Source: Actinomycetota bacterium (GTDB taxonomy: Bacteria; Actinomycetota; Acidimicrobiia; Acidimicrobiales; Ilumatobacteraceae). From it: 40,154 nt of DNA. Shown in pieces: positions 1-8,621 of this stretch. The first letter of the stretch is position 1. Every line of letters starts with the position of its first letter. The position numbers and the translations under genes were made by a program. The notes beneath the pieces are model-generated. The model saw nothing but the letters and a program-made list of their open reading frames with translations. It did not search any database and was not told the origin of the DNA. The stretch is taken from positions 1 through 40,154 of the forward strand of contig VGAK01000016.1 in NCBI GenBank assembly GCA_016870775.1, in the 5' to 3' direction.

Positions 1-341
1 ATCTCGACCACCACCACGACTCCACCCACCACGGTGACCACGCGTGCGCCGGTGCCATCACATGAATAGGTGACGATCCCGCCGGCACCCTCGCGGGCCC
101 GTTCGCGACGGCGTTTCTCGGCTTCGGTGAGGTCGCCTCCGTCCACGGCAAGTGCGCGCGGGTCGAGCACTTCGCGCTCGGTGTCCGTCTCGGGCTCGAG
201 CACCCAGAGGGTGTTGACCGGGTCGGACTCACCATGGGACCGGGTGAAGAGGAGTCGGCCCCCCGCGATGGTGAACGACCGCGGCTCACCGAGGGTGAGA
301 CGTTGAGTGCGGGCGTGCTGACGCGGGAAGGTGTCGGTCAT
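1..341 (-). CDS. S9 family peptidase, N-terminal part (runs off the window)
   Basis: The first 113 codons of a gene continuing beyond position 1. Read on the minus strand from ATG at 341, it begins MTDTFPRQHARTQR and contains TLWVLEPET and a charged LTEAEKRRRERARE stretch. This resembles the start of actinobacterial dipeptidyl-peptidase-IV-like S9 peptidases, whose N-terminal beta-propeller precedes an alpha/beta-hydrolase domain; the catalytic part lies outside the window. The ATG overlaps the TGA of the upstream thiolase-like gene as ATGA, which supports the start and suggests translational coupling. Seen: frame, overlap, N-terminal sequence. Inferred: family, from remembered similarity of this N-terminus. 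Confidence 0.75.
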   Translation of the reverse strand, partial: MTDTFPRQHARTQRLTLGEPRSFTIAGGRLLFTRSHGESDPVNTLWVLEPETDTEREVLDPRALAVDGGDLTEAEKRRRERAREGAGGIVTYSCDGTGARVVTVVGGVVVVVE

Positions 342-1816
342 TCCGCGATGAGTCTGCCGTCGGCATCGAGGGTGACGCTGCGCCCCACCCACTCCTCGGC
401 GCACATCGCGCGCCCGAGGTCGGCGTCGGTCGAGTCGCCCCATGCGCGGCGGCCGTCGGCGAGCAGGCACGAGGCGAGGGTGCGCTCGGGCACGCCGTCG
501 CGGTCGTGCATCACCGAGTAGCCCTCGATGGTTGCGGTGCCGGCTGCCTCGGCGGGCGAGGCGAGCGACCGCGCAGGCAGGGCATCGATCTGGTCCTGGG
601 GGTAGTCGTAGGCAAAGCCCCCTGCGGGCGGCTCGGTGCCGTAGACGCCGAAGGCGTGCTTGGTGGTGTAGCCACCGTTGCCCCACACCAGACCCCGCTC
701 GCCCGGGCGCTCGCGCAACTCCGTCGCCACGGTCGCGATCGCATGCATCACGTAGTTGTTCCACGGCCCGCCGGCGAACGGCAGGCCACCGGTGCGGGTG
801 AGTTGGCGGTCGAGCGAGAGCCCGAGCGACATGGCACCCAGTTGCACAGCCGACGGGAAGCACGAGTACAGGTCCACGATGCCGACGTCGTCGATCCCGA
901 CACCGGCGAGCTCGAGCACCCGCCGACCCGCGAGCGAGATCGCAGGTGTGTCGCAGAAGTGCTCGCGGTGCGAGACGAAGGGGTGCTCGTGCGCGTCGCT
1001 GCCCGAGTGCGGGAAGATCCACCTGTCGCGCGCGACGCCGAGGGCCGTGGCACGCTCTGCCGAGCAGAGGATGAGCGCGGCCGACATGTCGACGTCGTTG
1101 TTCGAGTTCATCATCTTCGGATAGGGGAACCCGATCATCCGGTTCGTCGCCGAGGGCGTGCGGATCTCTTCAGCGGTGTAGGCGCGCTGGGTCCAGGCGT
1201 ACGGGTTCTGGGCCGCCACCTGGCTGAACCGCGACCACAACTCCGAGATGTGCACCTGATGATCGGCGACGCTGCGCCCGGCACGTGCCCGCAGTGCGGT
1301 CTCGAACAGCGGATAGATCTGGATCGGCATCACGATCTTGCGTTCCCGCTCCTCGGGCATGTTCATGACGAGGTCCTCCGAGACGAGCGTGGGCATCTCG
1401 TCGGTCGTCCGCCACTGGGGCTCGACGCCGGCCTTGCGCATTCGTGCGCGGGTGCGGGTCGTCTCACCGCCCGTGAGGATGACGAGGTCCAGCGAGCCGG
1501 CCGCGATCTCGCGCGAGGCGGTGTTCACGAGCGTCTGGGGAGTGTTGCCGCCCATCGCAGAGAGCCCGGTCTCGCGCGGGGCGAGGCCGAGGTCGTCGGC
1601 GATGAACCGTGCCGGGTTGCCGTACCTCCACGAGAGCAGGCTCACCACCCTGATCGCATCGGGTGCGGGCACCGAGTCGAGGCCGGCATCAGAGACCGCA
1701 CGCCGGATCGCCTCGACCATCATCTCCACCGGGTCGAGGGCGTCGTCGATGCCGTCGGCGCGCTGCACCATCTGGCCGACACCGATGAGGACGGGTGTGC
1801 GTGGGTCGACTGTCAT
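338..1816 (-). CDS. Thiolase-like protein (acetyl-CoA acetyltransferase family, type-1 thiolase-like)
   Basis: A 492-residue protein starting MTVDPRTPVLIGVGQ, the usual opening of thiolase-superfamily proteins. It carries a late GNGGYTTKHAFGVYG block around the region where thiolases have their His loop. The segment where thiolases carry the nucleophilic Cys reads SAMGGNTPQTLVN, with no Cys, so ordinary thiolysis chemistry is doubtful. The last roughly 80 residues fit the additional C-terminal domain of type-1 thiolase-like proteins (TLP1). These are often annotated acetyl-CoA acetyltransferase in actinobacteria, but their reaction is not well settled. I chose ATG 1816 over an in-frame TTG two codons upstream because TAGCGT lies 6 nt before the ATG. 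It is first in a two-gene unit with the S9 peptidase and divergent from rpiB. Confidence 0.8.
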   Translation of the reverse strand: MTVDPRTPVLIGVGQMVQRADGIDDALDPVEMMVEAIRRAVSDAGLDSVPAPDAIRVVSLLSWRYGNPARFIADDLGLAPRETGLSAMGGNTPQTLVNTASREIAAGSLDLVILTGGETTRTRARMRKAGVEPQWRTTDEMPTLVSEDLVMNMPEERERKIVMPIQIYPLFETALRARAGRSVADHQVHISELWSRFSQVAAQNPYAWTQRAYTAEEIRTPSATNRMIGFPYPKMMNSNNDVDMSAALILCSAERATALGVARDRWIFPHSGSDAHEHPFVSHREHFCDTPAISLAGRRVLELAGVGIDDVGIVDLYSCFPSAVQLGAMSLGLSLDRQLTRTGGLPFAGGPWNNYVMHAIATVATELRERPGERGLVWGNGGYTTKHAFGVYGTEPPAGGFAYDYPQDQIDALPARSLASPAEAAGTATIEGYSVMHDRDGVPERTLASCLLADGRRAWGDSTDADLGRAMCAEEWVGRSVTLDADGRLIAE

Positions 1817-1822
1817 GCCCAA

Positions 1823-1857
1823 ACGCTAGGTCGCATCGCGCTCTTGGGCACTACCCT
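1823..1857. promoter_or_regulatory. Divergent leaderless-type promoters, thiolase-like gene and rpiB
   Basis: On the minus strand TAGCGT (1823-1828) lies 6 nt before the ATG of the thiolase-like gene. On the plus strand TACCCT (1852-1857) lies 7 nt before the GTG of rpiB. Neither gene has a Shine-Dalgarno sequence. The spacing fits a -10 box whose transcript begins at or next to the start codon. No clear -35 is visible. Confidence 0.5.
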
Positions 1858-1864
1858 GAGGCCG

Positions 1865-2320
1865 GTGTCCCGCATCGCAATCGGCTCCGACCACGCCGGC
1901 TACACCCTGAAGAGCCACCTCGTCGGCGTGCTCGAGTCTGTCGGGCACCATGTGAGCGATCTGGGCACGCACTCGACGGACTCGTGCGATTACCCGCCGA
2001 TCTGCGCCGCGGTGGGCCGTGCCGTCCGTGACGGAAGGGCGGACCTGGGCATCGTGCTCGGCGGGAGCGGCCAGGGCGAGCAATTGGCCGCCAACAAGGT
2101 GCGGGGCGTGCGCGCCGCTCTCTGCAACGACCTCTACACCGCGCGCATGGCGCGCTCGCACAACAACGCGAATGTGCTGTCGATGGGTGCGCGCGTGGTG
2201 GGCGAGGGGCTCGCCGAGGAGATCCTCGCTGTGTTCCTCGCCACGGATTTCGAGGGCGGCCGCCACGAGCGTCGGGTCGCCCAACTGGCCGACATCGAAG
2301 CCGAGGAGGCAGGTCGCTGA
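1865..2320 (+). CDS. rpiB: Ribose-5-phosphate isomerase B
   Basis: A 151-residue RpiB/LacAB-family isomerase interconverting ribose 5-phosphate and ribulose 5-phosphate in the cytoplasmic pentose phosphate pathway. It opens [15 protein letters not shown], with the family SDHAG motif. The active-site loop reads [13 protein letters not shown]. The E. coli enzyme has a catalytic Cys in this loop, whereas the mycobacterial subtype uses Glu; here Glu72 fits the mycobacterial subtype. The HNNAN and GARVVG blocks are also present. The start is GTG 1865, supported by the -10-like box 7 nt upstream. The stop overlaps the start of glyA (TGATG), so the two are probably co-translated. Confidence 0.93.
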   Translation: MSRIAIGSDHAGYTLKSHLVGVLESVGHHVSDLGTHSTDSCDYPPICAAVGRAVRDGRADLGIVLGGSGQGEQLAANKVRGVRAALCNDLYTARMARSHNNANVLSMGARVVGEGLAEEILAVFLATDFEGGRHERRVAQLADIEAEEAGR

Positions 2321-3576
2321 TGCCGTTCCCCCCTGATTCCCACACCGACACGAAGGTCTTCGATCTGCTCGAGATCGAGCGGATTCGACAGACGACCGGG
2401 TTGCAGTTGATCGCGAGCGAGAATTTCACCTCGCCCGCGGTGATGCGCGCGACGGGGTCGATCCTGACCAACAAGTACGCCGAGGGCTACCCCGGGAAGC
2501 GCTACTACGGCGGCAACACGAACGCGGACGTGATCGAGGCGCTCGCCATCGAGCGCGTGAAGCAACTCTTCGGGGCCGAGCACGCCAATGTGCAGCCGCA
2601 TTCGGGGGCGAGCGCGAACATGGCGGTGTATCTGGGGCTCCTGAACCCCGGGGACACGATCATGGGTCTGAGTCTCGACCACGGCGGCCATCTCACGCAC
2701 GGCTCACCGGTGAATGCGAGCGGAATCCTGTACGACTTCAAGTCCTACGGCGTCATCCCGGGGGACGAGCGGATCGATTTTGACAACCTGCGCGAGTTGG
2801 CACTGGCGCATCGGCCAAAGATGATCGTGGCGGGCACCACCAGCTACCCGCGCCGACTCGATCCCGAGCCGTTCCGCGCGATCGCCGACGAAGTCGGTGC
2901 GCTGTTGATGTTCGACATCGCGCACCTCGCCGGGTTGGTCGCCGGTGGCGCGCATCCGAACCCGGTGCCCTATGCCGACGTCGTCACCTTCACCACGCAC
3001 AAGACACTGCGCGGCCCGCGCGGTGGGTGCATCCTCTCGAAGGCCCAGCACGCACAGGTGATCGACAAGGCGGTGTTCCCGGGCAGCCAGGGCGGTCCGC
3101 TCGAGCACGTGATCGCGGCTAAGGCCGTCGCCTTCCACGAGGCGCTCGATCCGAGCTTCAAGGACTATGCGCACCAGATCGTCAAGAACGCCTCGGCCCT
3201 CGCGGCCGCCCTCGCGGCCGAGGGTTTCCGGCTCGTGAGCGGTGGCACCGACAACCACTTGATGGTCGTGGACCTGCGCCCCTTCGACGCCGAGTGCACC
3301 GGCAAGGTCGCACAGGTGGTGCTCGACGAGGCTGGGATCACCCTGAACAAGAACACCGTGCCCGACGACCCGCGCAGCCCGTTCGTGACATCTGGTGTGC
3401 GGATCGGCACGCCGTCGGTGACCACCCAGGGCATGAAAGAGGCAGAGATGCCCGTCATCGCATCGTTGATCGCGCGCACGCTGCGTCACCGGGACGACAA
3501 GGCCGAGGTGGCCCGCATTCGCGCCGAGGTCGCCGACCTGTGCGCGAAGTTCCCGGTGTATCCGAACCCGCTCTGA
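2320..3576 (+). CDS. glyA: Serine hydroxymethyltransferase
   Basis: A 418-residue PLP enzyme converting serine and tetrahydrofolate to glycine and 5,10-methylene-tetrahydrofolate. The signature block [13 protein letters not shown] holds the Schiff-base Lys228. LIASENF near residue 30, the YGG near 63, and DIAHLAGL with Asp199 and His202 (PLP contacts) are all present. Length is normal for bacterial SHMT. The ATG overlaps the rpiB stop by one base. The motif usually read as GASAYPR is GTTSYPR here, a mild variant. Supply of C1 units links it functionally to serA at the other end of the window. Confidence 0.97.
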   Translation: MPFPPDSHTDTKVFDLLEIERIRQTTGLQLIASENFTSPAVMRATGSILTNKYAEGYPGKRYYGGNTNADVIEALAIERVKQLFGAEHANVQPHSGASANMAVYLGLLNPGDTIMGLSLDHGGHLTHGSPVNASGILYDFKSYGVIPGDERIDFDNLRELALAHRPKMIVAGTTSYPRRLDPEPFRAIADEVGALLMFDIAHLAGLVAGGAHPNPVPYADVVTFTTHKTLRGPRGGCILSKAQHAQVIDKAVFPGSQGGPLEHVIAAKAVAFHEALDPSFKDYAHQIVKNASALAAALAAEGFRLVSGGTDNHLMVVDLRPFDAECTGKVAQVVLDEAGITLNKNTVPDDPRSPFVTSGVRIGTPSVTTQGMKEAEMPVIASLIARTLRHRDDKAEVARIRAEVADLCAKFPVYPNPL

Positions 3577-3585
3577 GCGTTGCCC

Positions 3586-3604
3586 CGGGGCACTCCGTGC
3601 CTCG
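3586..3604 (+). terminator. Possible hairpin after glyA
   Basis: Just after the glyA stop, GGCAC (3589-3593) and GTGCC (3597-3601) form a stem around a TCC loop, extendable to about 8 bp with one G-T pair. There is no T-tract, so it could be a weak or factor-assisted terminator. Confidence 0.3.
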
Positions 3605-3666
3605 TGTGCAGTCCCGATCCCGACTGGACCCACAGAGGCGCCGGGAAGCCACCGGTCGGCGCTCAT

Positions 3667-3672
3667 TAGGCT
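3667..3672 (+). promoter_or_regulatory. -10-like box before the wecA/tagO-like gene
   Basis: TAGGCT stands 21 nt before ATG 3694. A transcript starting about 7 nt downstream would have a leader near 14 nt containing GGGGA, a plausible ribosome site. No -35 is obvious. Confidence 0.35.
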
Positions 3673-3693
3673 CGCACGGGATGGGGAACTCCG

Positions 3694-4827
3694 ATGGCTG
3701 ACGTGACGGGATACCTCATCGTCGGAACGGTCGCGATCGGTGCGACCGCGGTGGCCACCCCGCTCGTGCGGGCCCTCGCCGAGCACAAGGGATGGCTGGC
3801 GATGCCCGATGCCCGCAAGGTGCACACCGTGGCGACCCCCGACGTGGGGGGCCTGGCGATGTTCGTGGGGTTCCTCGCGGCATTCCTCGTGGCTTCGCAG
3901 ATGGACCGGTTCTCGCCGCTCTTCGACGGCAATTCTGAGCCCCTCGGGGTGGTGCTCGCCGCGCTCGTGATCCTGCTGGTGGGCACCCGCGACGACATCA
4001 AGGAGGTGTCGGCGCCCGCTCGCGTGCTCTCCACGGTCGTCTCGGCCCTGGTGCTCGTCTACTTCGGCGTGACCATGTTCTATTTCCGGGTCCCGTTCGT
4101 GGGGGTCCTGCAGCTCTCCGACGACTGGATCCCGATCGTGACGGTCGTGTGGCTGTTGGTGATGACCCAGGCCGTGAACCTGATCGACGGGCTCGACGGG
4201 CTCGCGGCGGGGATCGTGGCGATCGGGTCGATCGCGTTCTTCATCTACTCGCGCCACCTGTCGGGCCTCGGTCTGCTGACAGAGCCCAACATCGGTCCGT
4301 TGGTGGCGATCATCGTGGTGGGGATCTGCGTCGGCTTCCTTCCGTACAACTTCAATCGTGCGACCATCTTCATGGGCGACGGTGGCGCGTACCTGCTCGG
4401 TCTGTTGGTTGCGGTGTCGACGAGCGTGGTGGGAGGAAGGGCCGACCCGACCACCCAGGCCTTCAACGGACAGACCTACTTCTTCCTCGCCCCAGTCGTG
4501 ATCCCTTTGATCATCCTGGGGGTGCCGGTGGTCGACGTGCTGTTCGCGATCATCCGGCGTGTGAGCCGTCGACAGAGTTTTGCGACCGCCGACAAGGGTC
4601 ACCTCCACCACAGGTTGATCGCTCTCGGTCACGGGCCGCGCCGCGCGGTGGCGATCCTGTGGCTCTGGACCGCGTTCTTCTCGGGCTTGGTGCTCTACCC
4701 GGTGTTCAACAAATCGGCGACCAACTTCGCGCCGTTCGGACTTGCCGCACTCGTTCTGTTCCTGTACACGGTGCTCCACCCCGATCTGCAGCGCGACAGT
4801 CGCGAGCAAGAGCCGCACCACCCGTGA
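3694..4827 (+). CDS. Undecaprenyl-phosphate GlcNAc/MurNAc-type phosphosugar-1-P transferase (WecA/TagO family)
   Basis: A 377-residue polytopic membrane enzyme of the MraY/WecA/TagO family, which moves a sugar-1-phosphate from a UDP-sugar to undecaprenyl phosphate as the first step of a lipid-linked cell-surface polymer. Family motifs are clear: Asp100-Asp101 in GTRDD (Mg site), NLIDGLDGLAAG at 162-173, FMGDGG near 227-231, and HLHHRL at 303-308, the His motif that separates WecA/TagO from MraY. About ten hydrophobic helices are visible. A wecA-type gene directly upstream of the atp operon is common in actinobacteria. The exact acceptor polymer cannot be told from sequence. Confidence 0.88.
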   Translation: MADVTGYLIVGTVAIGATAVATPLVRALAEHKGWLAMPDARKVHTVATPDVGGLAMFVGFLAAFLVASQMDRFSPLFDGNSEPLGVVLAALVILLVGTRDDIKEVSAPARVLSTVVSALVLVYFGVTMFYFRVPFVGVLQLSDDWIPIVTVVWLLVMTQAVNLIDGLDGLAAGIVAIGSIAFFIYSRHLSGLGLLTEPNIGPLVAIIVVGICVGFLPYNFNRATIFMGDGGAYLLGLLVAVSTSVVGGRADPTTQAFNGQTYFFLAPVVIPLIILGVPVVDVLFAIIRRVSRRQSFATADKGHLHHRLIALGHGPRRAVAILWLWTAFFSGLVLYPVFNKSATNFAPFGLAALVLFLYTVLHPDLQRDSREQEPHHP

Positions 4828-5032
4828 CGCGTGGGCCGCGCCGCTCAGTCCGGCCCCGGTGAGCGAGTCCGTCGAGCCCGCGGCGTGCGTGCGCGCCGCG
4901 CCTGTTGTCGACACCGTGGTGGTCGAGATGTTGGAGTGCATCTGCTCGATCGGCGGCGGGGGTCGACCCCGAGCCGGCGGGGGAGTGCGTCTCAGACACG
5001 ATCGGCTCGTGGCGTTTCATCAATGAGAGGTT

Positions 5033-5062
5033 TTGACTCACTTTGGCGGCGCCCCCTAGATT
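5033..5062 (+). promoter_or_regulatory. Sigma-70-type promoter of the ATP synthase operon
   Basis: TTGACT (5033-5038) and TAGATT (5057-5062) are separated by 18 bp, the best classical -35/-10 pair in the window. Transcription would start near 5069, leaving a leader of about 40 nt before GTG 5108. The 280-bp gap 4828-5107 contains this promoter; I see no gene or RNA element in the rest of it. Confidence 0.65.
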
Positions 5063-5107
5063 GGCCACCGGTTCACAACGTCGTGACTCTGAACCCCGAG
5101 GAGATCT

Positions 5108-5371
5108 GTGAGTCTGATCCCCAAGCCCGCGCCACTGAGGGCCGCGGGTGACTCATCGTCGAACGGCGCGGAGATGGCCGCCGCCGTGGCGGTCTTTCTC
5201 GTGGTCGGTCTGCTCGTCGACTCGTGGCTCGGCACTTCACCCGGGTTCACCCTCGGTCTGACCTTGTTCGCCTCCGTCGGTCAGTTCGTGAAGATGAGGT
5301 TGGCCTACTCGGCGCGGATGAAGAACCTCGAGGACGAGCGCCGACGGATGGCGTCGGGGACACAAACGTGA
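5108..5371 (+). CDS. AtpZ/AtpI-like small membrane protein of the ATP synthase operon
   Basis: An 87-residue protein with two membrane helices (about 22-40 and 44-60) joined by the short loop DSWLGTSPG, followed by a basic, charged tail. That arrangement matches the ATPase_gene1/AtpZ family found first in many atp operons, thought to help c-ring assembly or Mg transport. The GTG start is fixed by GAGGAG a few bases upstream. It is the first gene of the operon and its stop overlaps the next gene as GTGA. Confidence 0.75.
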   Translation: MSLIPKPAPLRAAGDSSSNGAEMAAAVAVFLVVGLLVDSWLGTSPGFTLGLTLFASVGQFVKMRLAYSARMKNLEDERRRMASGTQT

Positions 5372-5813
5372 CCGTCGTCACCGACACCGCCCAGCCCGAG
5401 GTCGAGGTGGTGTGGGACATGGTGCGCCGTGCAGCCCTCGCCTCGCCGGTGTTGCTGGTGCTCGGGTTCGCCATCTGGGGCACCCCGGGTCTCGTGGGGG
5501 CCGCGTACGGATTGCTCCTCATCGTCGTGAACTTCGTCGGTTCGGCCTCGTCGATCGCGTGGGCCGCGCGACGCTCCCAGGTGCTCCTCATGGTGGCGGT
5601 GATGGGTGGGTATCTCTTCCGCCTCGCGTTCCTGTTCGCGACGGTTTGGCCGGTTCGCCAAGTGGGTTGGATTTCGATCCATTCGTTGTGCGCCACTATG
5701 CTCGCGACGCACCTCGGCCTCCTCGTGTGGGAGATCAGGTTCGTCTCGGTCTCGTTGGCTCACCCCGGCCTCAAACCGCGTCGGACGGGCAAGATTCAAT
5801 CAAGGAGGACATA

Positions 5814-5814
<1 letters not shown>
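5368..5814 (+). CDS. ATP synthase subunit I-like membrane protein
   Basis: A 148-residue protein with four predicted membrane helices (about 24-38, 41-63, 72-93 and 101-125) and a basic C-terminus. Position between the AtpZ-like gene and atpB, with this size and topology, fits AtpI, a non-essential assembly factor for the c-ring. The start is GTG 5368, overlapping the previous stop as GTGA. A longer reading beginning near 5224 would lie mostly inside the previous gene and is rejected. Sequence conservation in this family is low, so the call rests on topology and operon position. Confidence 0.65.
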
Positions 5815-6894
<1,080 letters not shown>

Positions 6895-6904
6895 GAACGG
6901 ACCG

Positions 6905-7501
6905 ATGCAGATAGTCGCCTACATCAACGGCACCGTGGTGCCGCTCGGCGTCGTGGGCCGTCTCGTCTCCGCAGAGGAGGGGGGCACTGGCGCCGAGACC
7001 GGTCAGGAACCGAAGGGTCCGAGCCCCATCGCACCCGAGGGCAAGGAACTCCTCTGGGGCGCCGGATCGTTCCTGGTGTTCTTCGCCCTGATGCAGATCG
7101 TCCTGGTCCCGCGGGTCAAGCGGGGCATGCAGGCGCGCTACGAGGGTGTGCGATCTGTCCACGATCAGGCGGTCAAGACCACAGACGACGCCCGAGCCGA
7201 TCTCGAGGCGTACCAGCGGGCTCTCGCCGCCGCACGGGCCGAGGGCGCGGGACGGGTCGAGGCGGCGCGTCGCACCGTCGACTCGGAACGAACCGAGCGC
7301 CTGGCTGAGGTGAACGCTCGGATCGCCGAGATGCGGGCCGTCGCGGACCGCGAGGCCGCCGCCGCCCGCGCGTCTGCGAACGAAAGCATCGCCGAGGCGG
7401 TCGGTCGGGTCGCCACGAGGGCCGCAGAACTGGCGACCGGTCGTGCTCCATCGGCAGACAATGTGCGCGCGGCAGTCGACGCAGCGTTGCGGGCAAGGTG
7501 A
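6905..7501 (+). CDS. atpF: ATP synthase b-type peripheral stalk subunit (first copy, b or b')
   Basis: A 198-residue protein with one clear membrane helix (about 49-69) followed by a long Ala/Arg/Glu-rich helical region (75-190) typical of the dimeric peripheral stalk. Before the helix is an unusual stretch of about 48 residues that is mildly hydrophobic at the very N-terminus and then Gly/Glu/Pro-rich. It lies between atpE and a second b-type gene, so the stalk is probably a b/b' heterodimer as in cyanobacteria and alphaproteobacteria. Which copy should be called b and which b' is not decided by sequence alone. Confidence 0.85.
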   Translation: MQIVAYINGTVVPLGVVGRLVSAEEGGTGAETGQEPKGPSPIAPEGKELLWGAGSFLVFFALMQIVLVPRVKRGMQARYEGVRSVHDQAVKTTDDARADLEAYQRALAAARAEGAGRVEAARRTVDSERTERLAEVNARIAEMRAVADREAAAARASANESIAEAVGRVATRAAELATGRAPSADNVRAAVDAALRAR

Positions 7502-7506
7502 GATAG

Positions 7507-8049
7507 ATGAGGATCCTGTTCAGTCTCGTCGGCGTCGAGGACCCCACACAGACCCACCACTGGCTGTGGCCCGAGACCGCCGAGATCATCTACGGGGGCA
7601 TCGCGTCCGTGCTGGTGTTCGCAATCCTGTTCAAGGTGGCCGGACCGATGGCGAAGAAGGCCTTCACCGACCGCACCGACCGCATCCAGTCCGAGATAGA
7701 CGCCGCCGCCGCGGCGGTCGCCTCGGCCCACGACGAGGCCGCCCGCATCCGGTCGGCTCTCGGCAACATCGAGAGCGAGCGGCGGACCATCCTCGCCGAG
7801 TCCGACGCCCAGGCCGAAGCCCTCCTGCGCGAGGGTCGCGCCCGCATCGACGCCGAGATGGCCGACATCGAGGCCAAGGCCAAGGCTGACATCTCCAACG
7901 CCGGTGCCCGCGTGGGCGACGAGTTGCGTGCAGAGATCTCGCGCCTGTCGGCCGTCGCCATCGAGCGCGTCGTCGCCCAGGCGATGGACGACCGTGTCCG
8001 CCAGGACCTGATCGAGAACTTCATCACCGACGTGGGAGCTGCACGATGA
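7507..8049 (+). CDS. atpF: ATP synthase b-type peripheral stalk subunit (second copy)
   Basis: A 180-residue protein with a short N-terminal segment rich in His/Trp (HHWLWPE), a membrane helix at about 25-46, then a continuous Ala/Glu/Arg-rich coiled-coil region to the end. Only 5 nt separate it from the first b-type gene, and its stop overlaps atpH as ATGA. It is shorter and clearly diverged from the first copy, which argues for an old b/b' division of labour rather than a recent duplication. Confidence 0.87.
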   Translation: MRILFSLVGVEDPTQTHHWLWPETAEIIYGGIASVLVFAILFKVAGPMAKKAFTDRTDRIQSEIDAAAAAVASAHDEAARIRSALGNIESERRTILAESDAQAEALLREGRARIDAEMADIEAKAKADISNAGARVGDELRAEISRLSAVAIERVVAQAMDDRVRQDLIENFITDVGAAR

Positions 8050-8573
8050 GCGACGCACGCATCGACGCCTACGCATCGGCGATCAGCGAAATGGCCGTGG
8101 CAGAGGGCGTGCTCGAGCGCGTCGTCAGCGAGCTGCGCGACGTGAAGGCCGCACTCGAGTCGAACGAGAGCCTGCGGGCGCACCTCACCGACGAACTCGT
8201 GCCCGTCGAGGCGCGCCAGCGCACCCTGGAGGCACTGCTCGGTGGCAAGGCGCACGCCGTGACCACCCAGTTCGTGGGCATGGTGATCGGTGCCGGTCGC
8301 GGTCGCGACCTCGCAAAGATCGTCGACGCGGCCGCGAGGCGCTCCTCCGGTGCGACCGGCAAGGGCGTTGCCGAGGTGCGCAGCGCCGTCCCGCTCACCG
8401 ACGACCAGCAGCGCCGCCTCGCCGACGCGCTCGCCAGGGCCACCAACGGCCAGGTGAGCCTGAAGGTGATCGTCGACCCGAACGTGGTCGGGGGCCTCGT
8501 GGCCACCGTCGGCGACAAGGTCATCGACGGCTCGGTGCGCAACAGACTCGACCAGATCAAGGGCCGTCTCTAG
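8046..8573 (+). CDS. atpH: ATP synthase F1 subunit delta
   Basis: A 175-residue subunit that joins the top of F1 (alpha N-termini) to the peripheral stalk. It has the usual two parts: a helical N-terminal domain beginning DAYASAISEMAVAEG and a C-terminal region containing VRSAVPLTDDQQRRL and DPNVVGGLVATVGDKVIDGSV, a hallmark of the family. It is not fused to a b subunit, unlike the mycobacterial b-delta fusion. The start overlaps the preceding stop. Confidence 0.95.
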   Translation: MSDARIDAYASAISEMAVAEGVLERVVSELRDVKAALESNESLRAHLTDELVPVEARQRTLEALLGGKAHAVTTQFVGMVIGAGRGRDLAKIVDAAARRSSGATGKGVAEVRSAVPLTDDQQRRLADALARATNGQVSLKVIVDPNVVGGLVATVGDKVIDGSVRNRLDQIKGRL

Positions 8574-8621
8574 CGGACGCCCCACGGGACACGAACCGGG
8601 AAAGAAACAAGGAACACGAAG

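Noticed and set aside
2704-4941. A 745-codon minus-strand open frame over glyA and wecA/tagO-like
   Set aside because: Antisense to two clear enzymes, with shadow-type composition (His, Arg and Asp runs).
4828-5032. Possible small gene in the gap before the atp operon
   Set aside because: Open frames there have no ribosome site, no -10 box and shadow-like composition.
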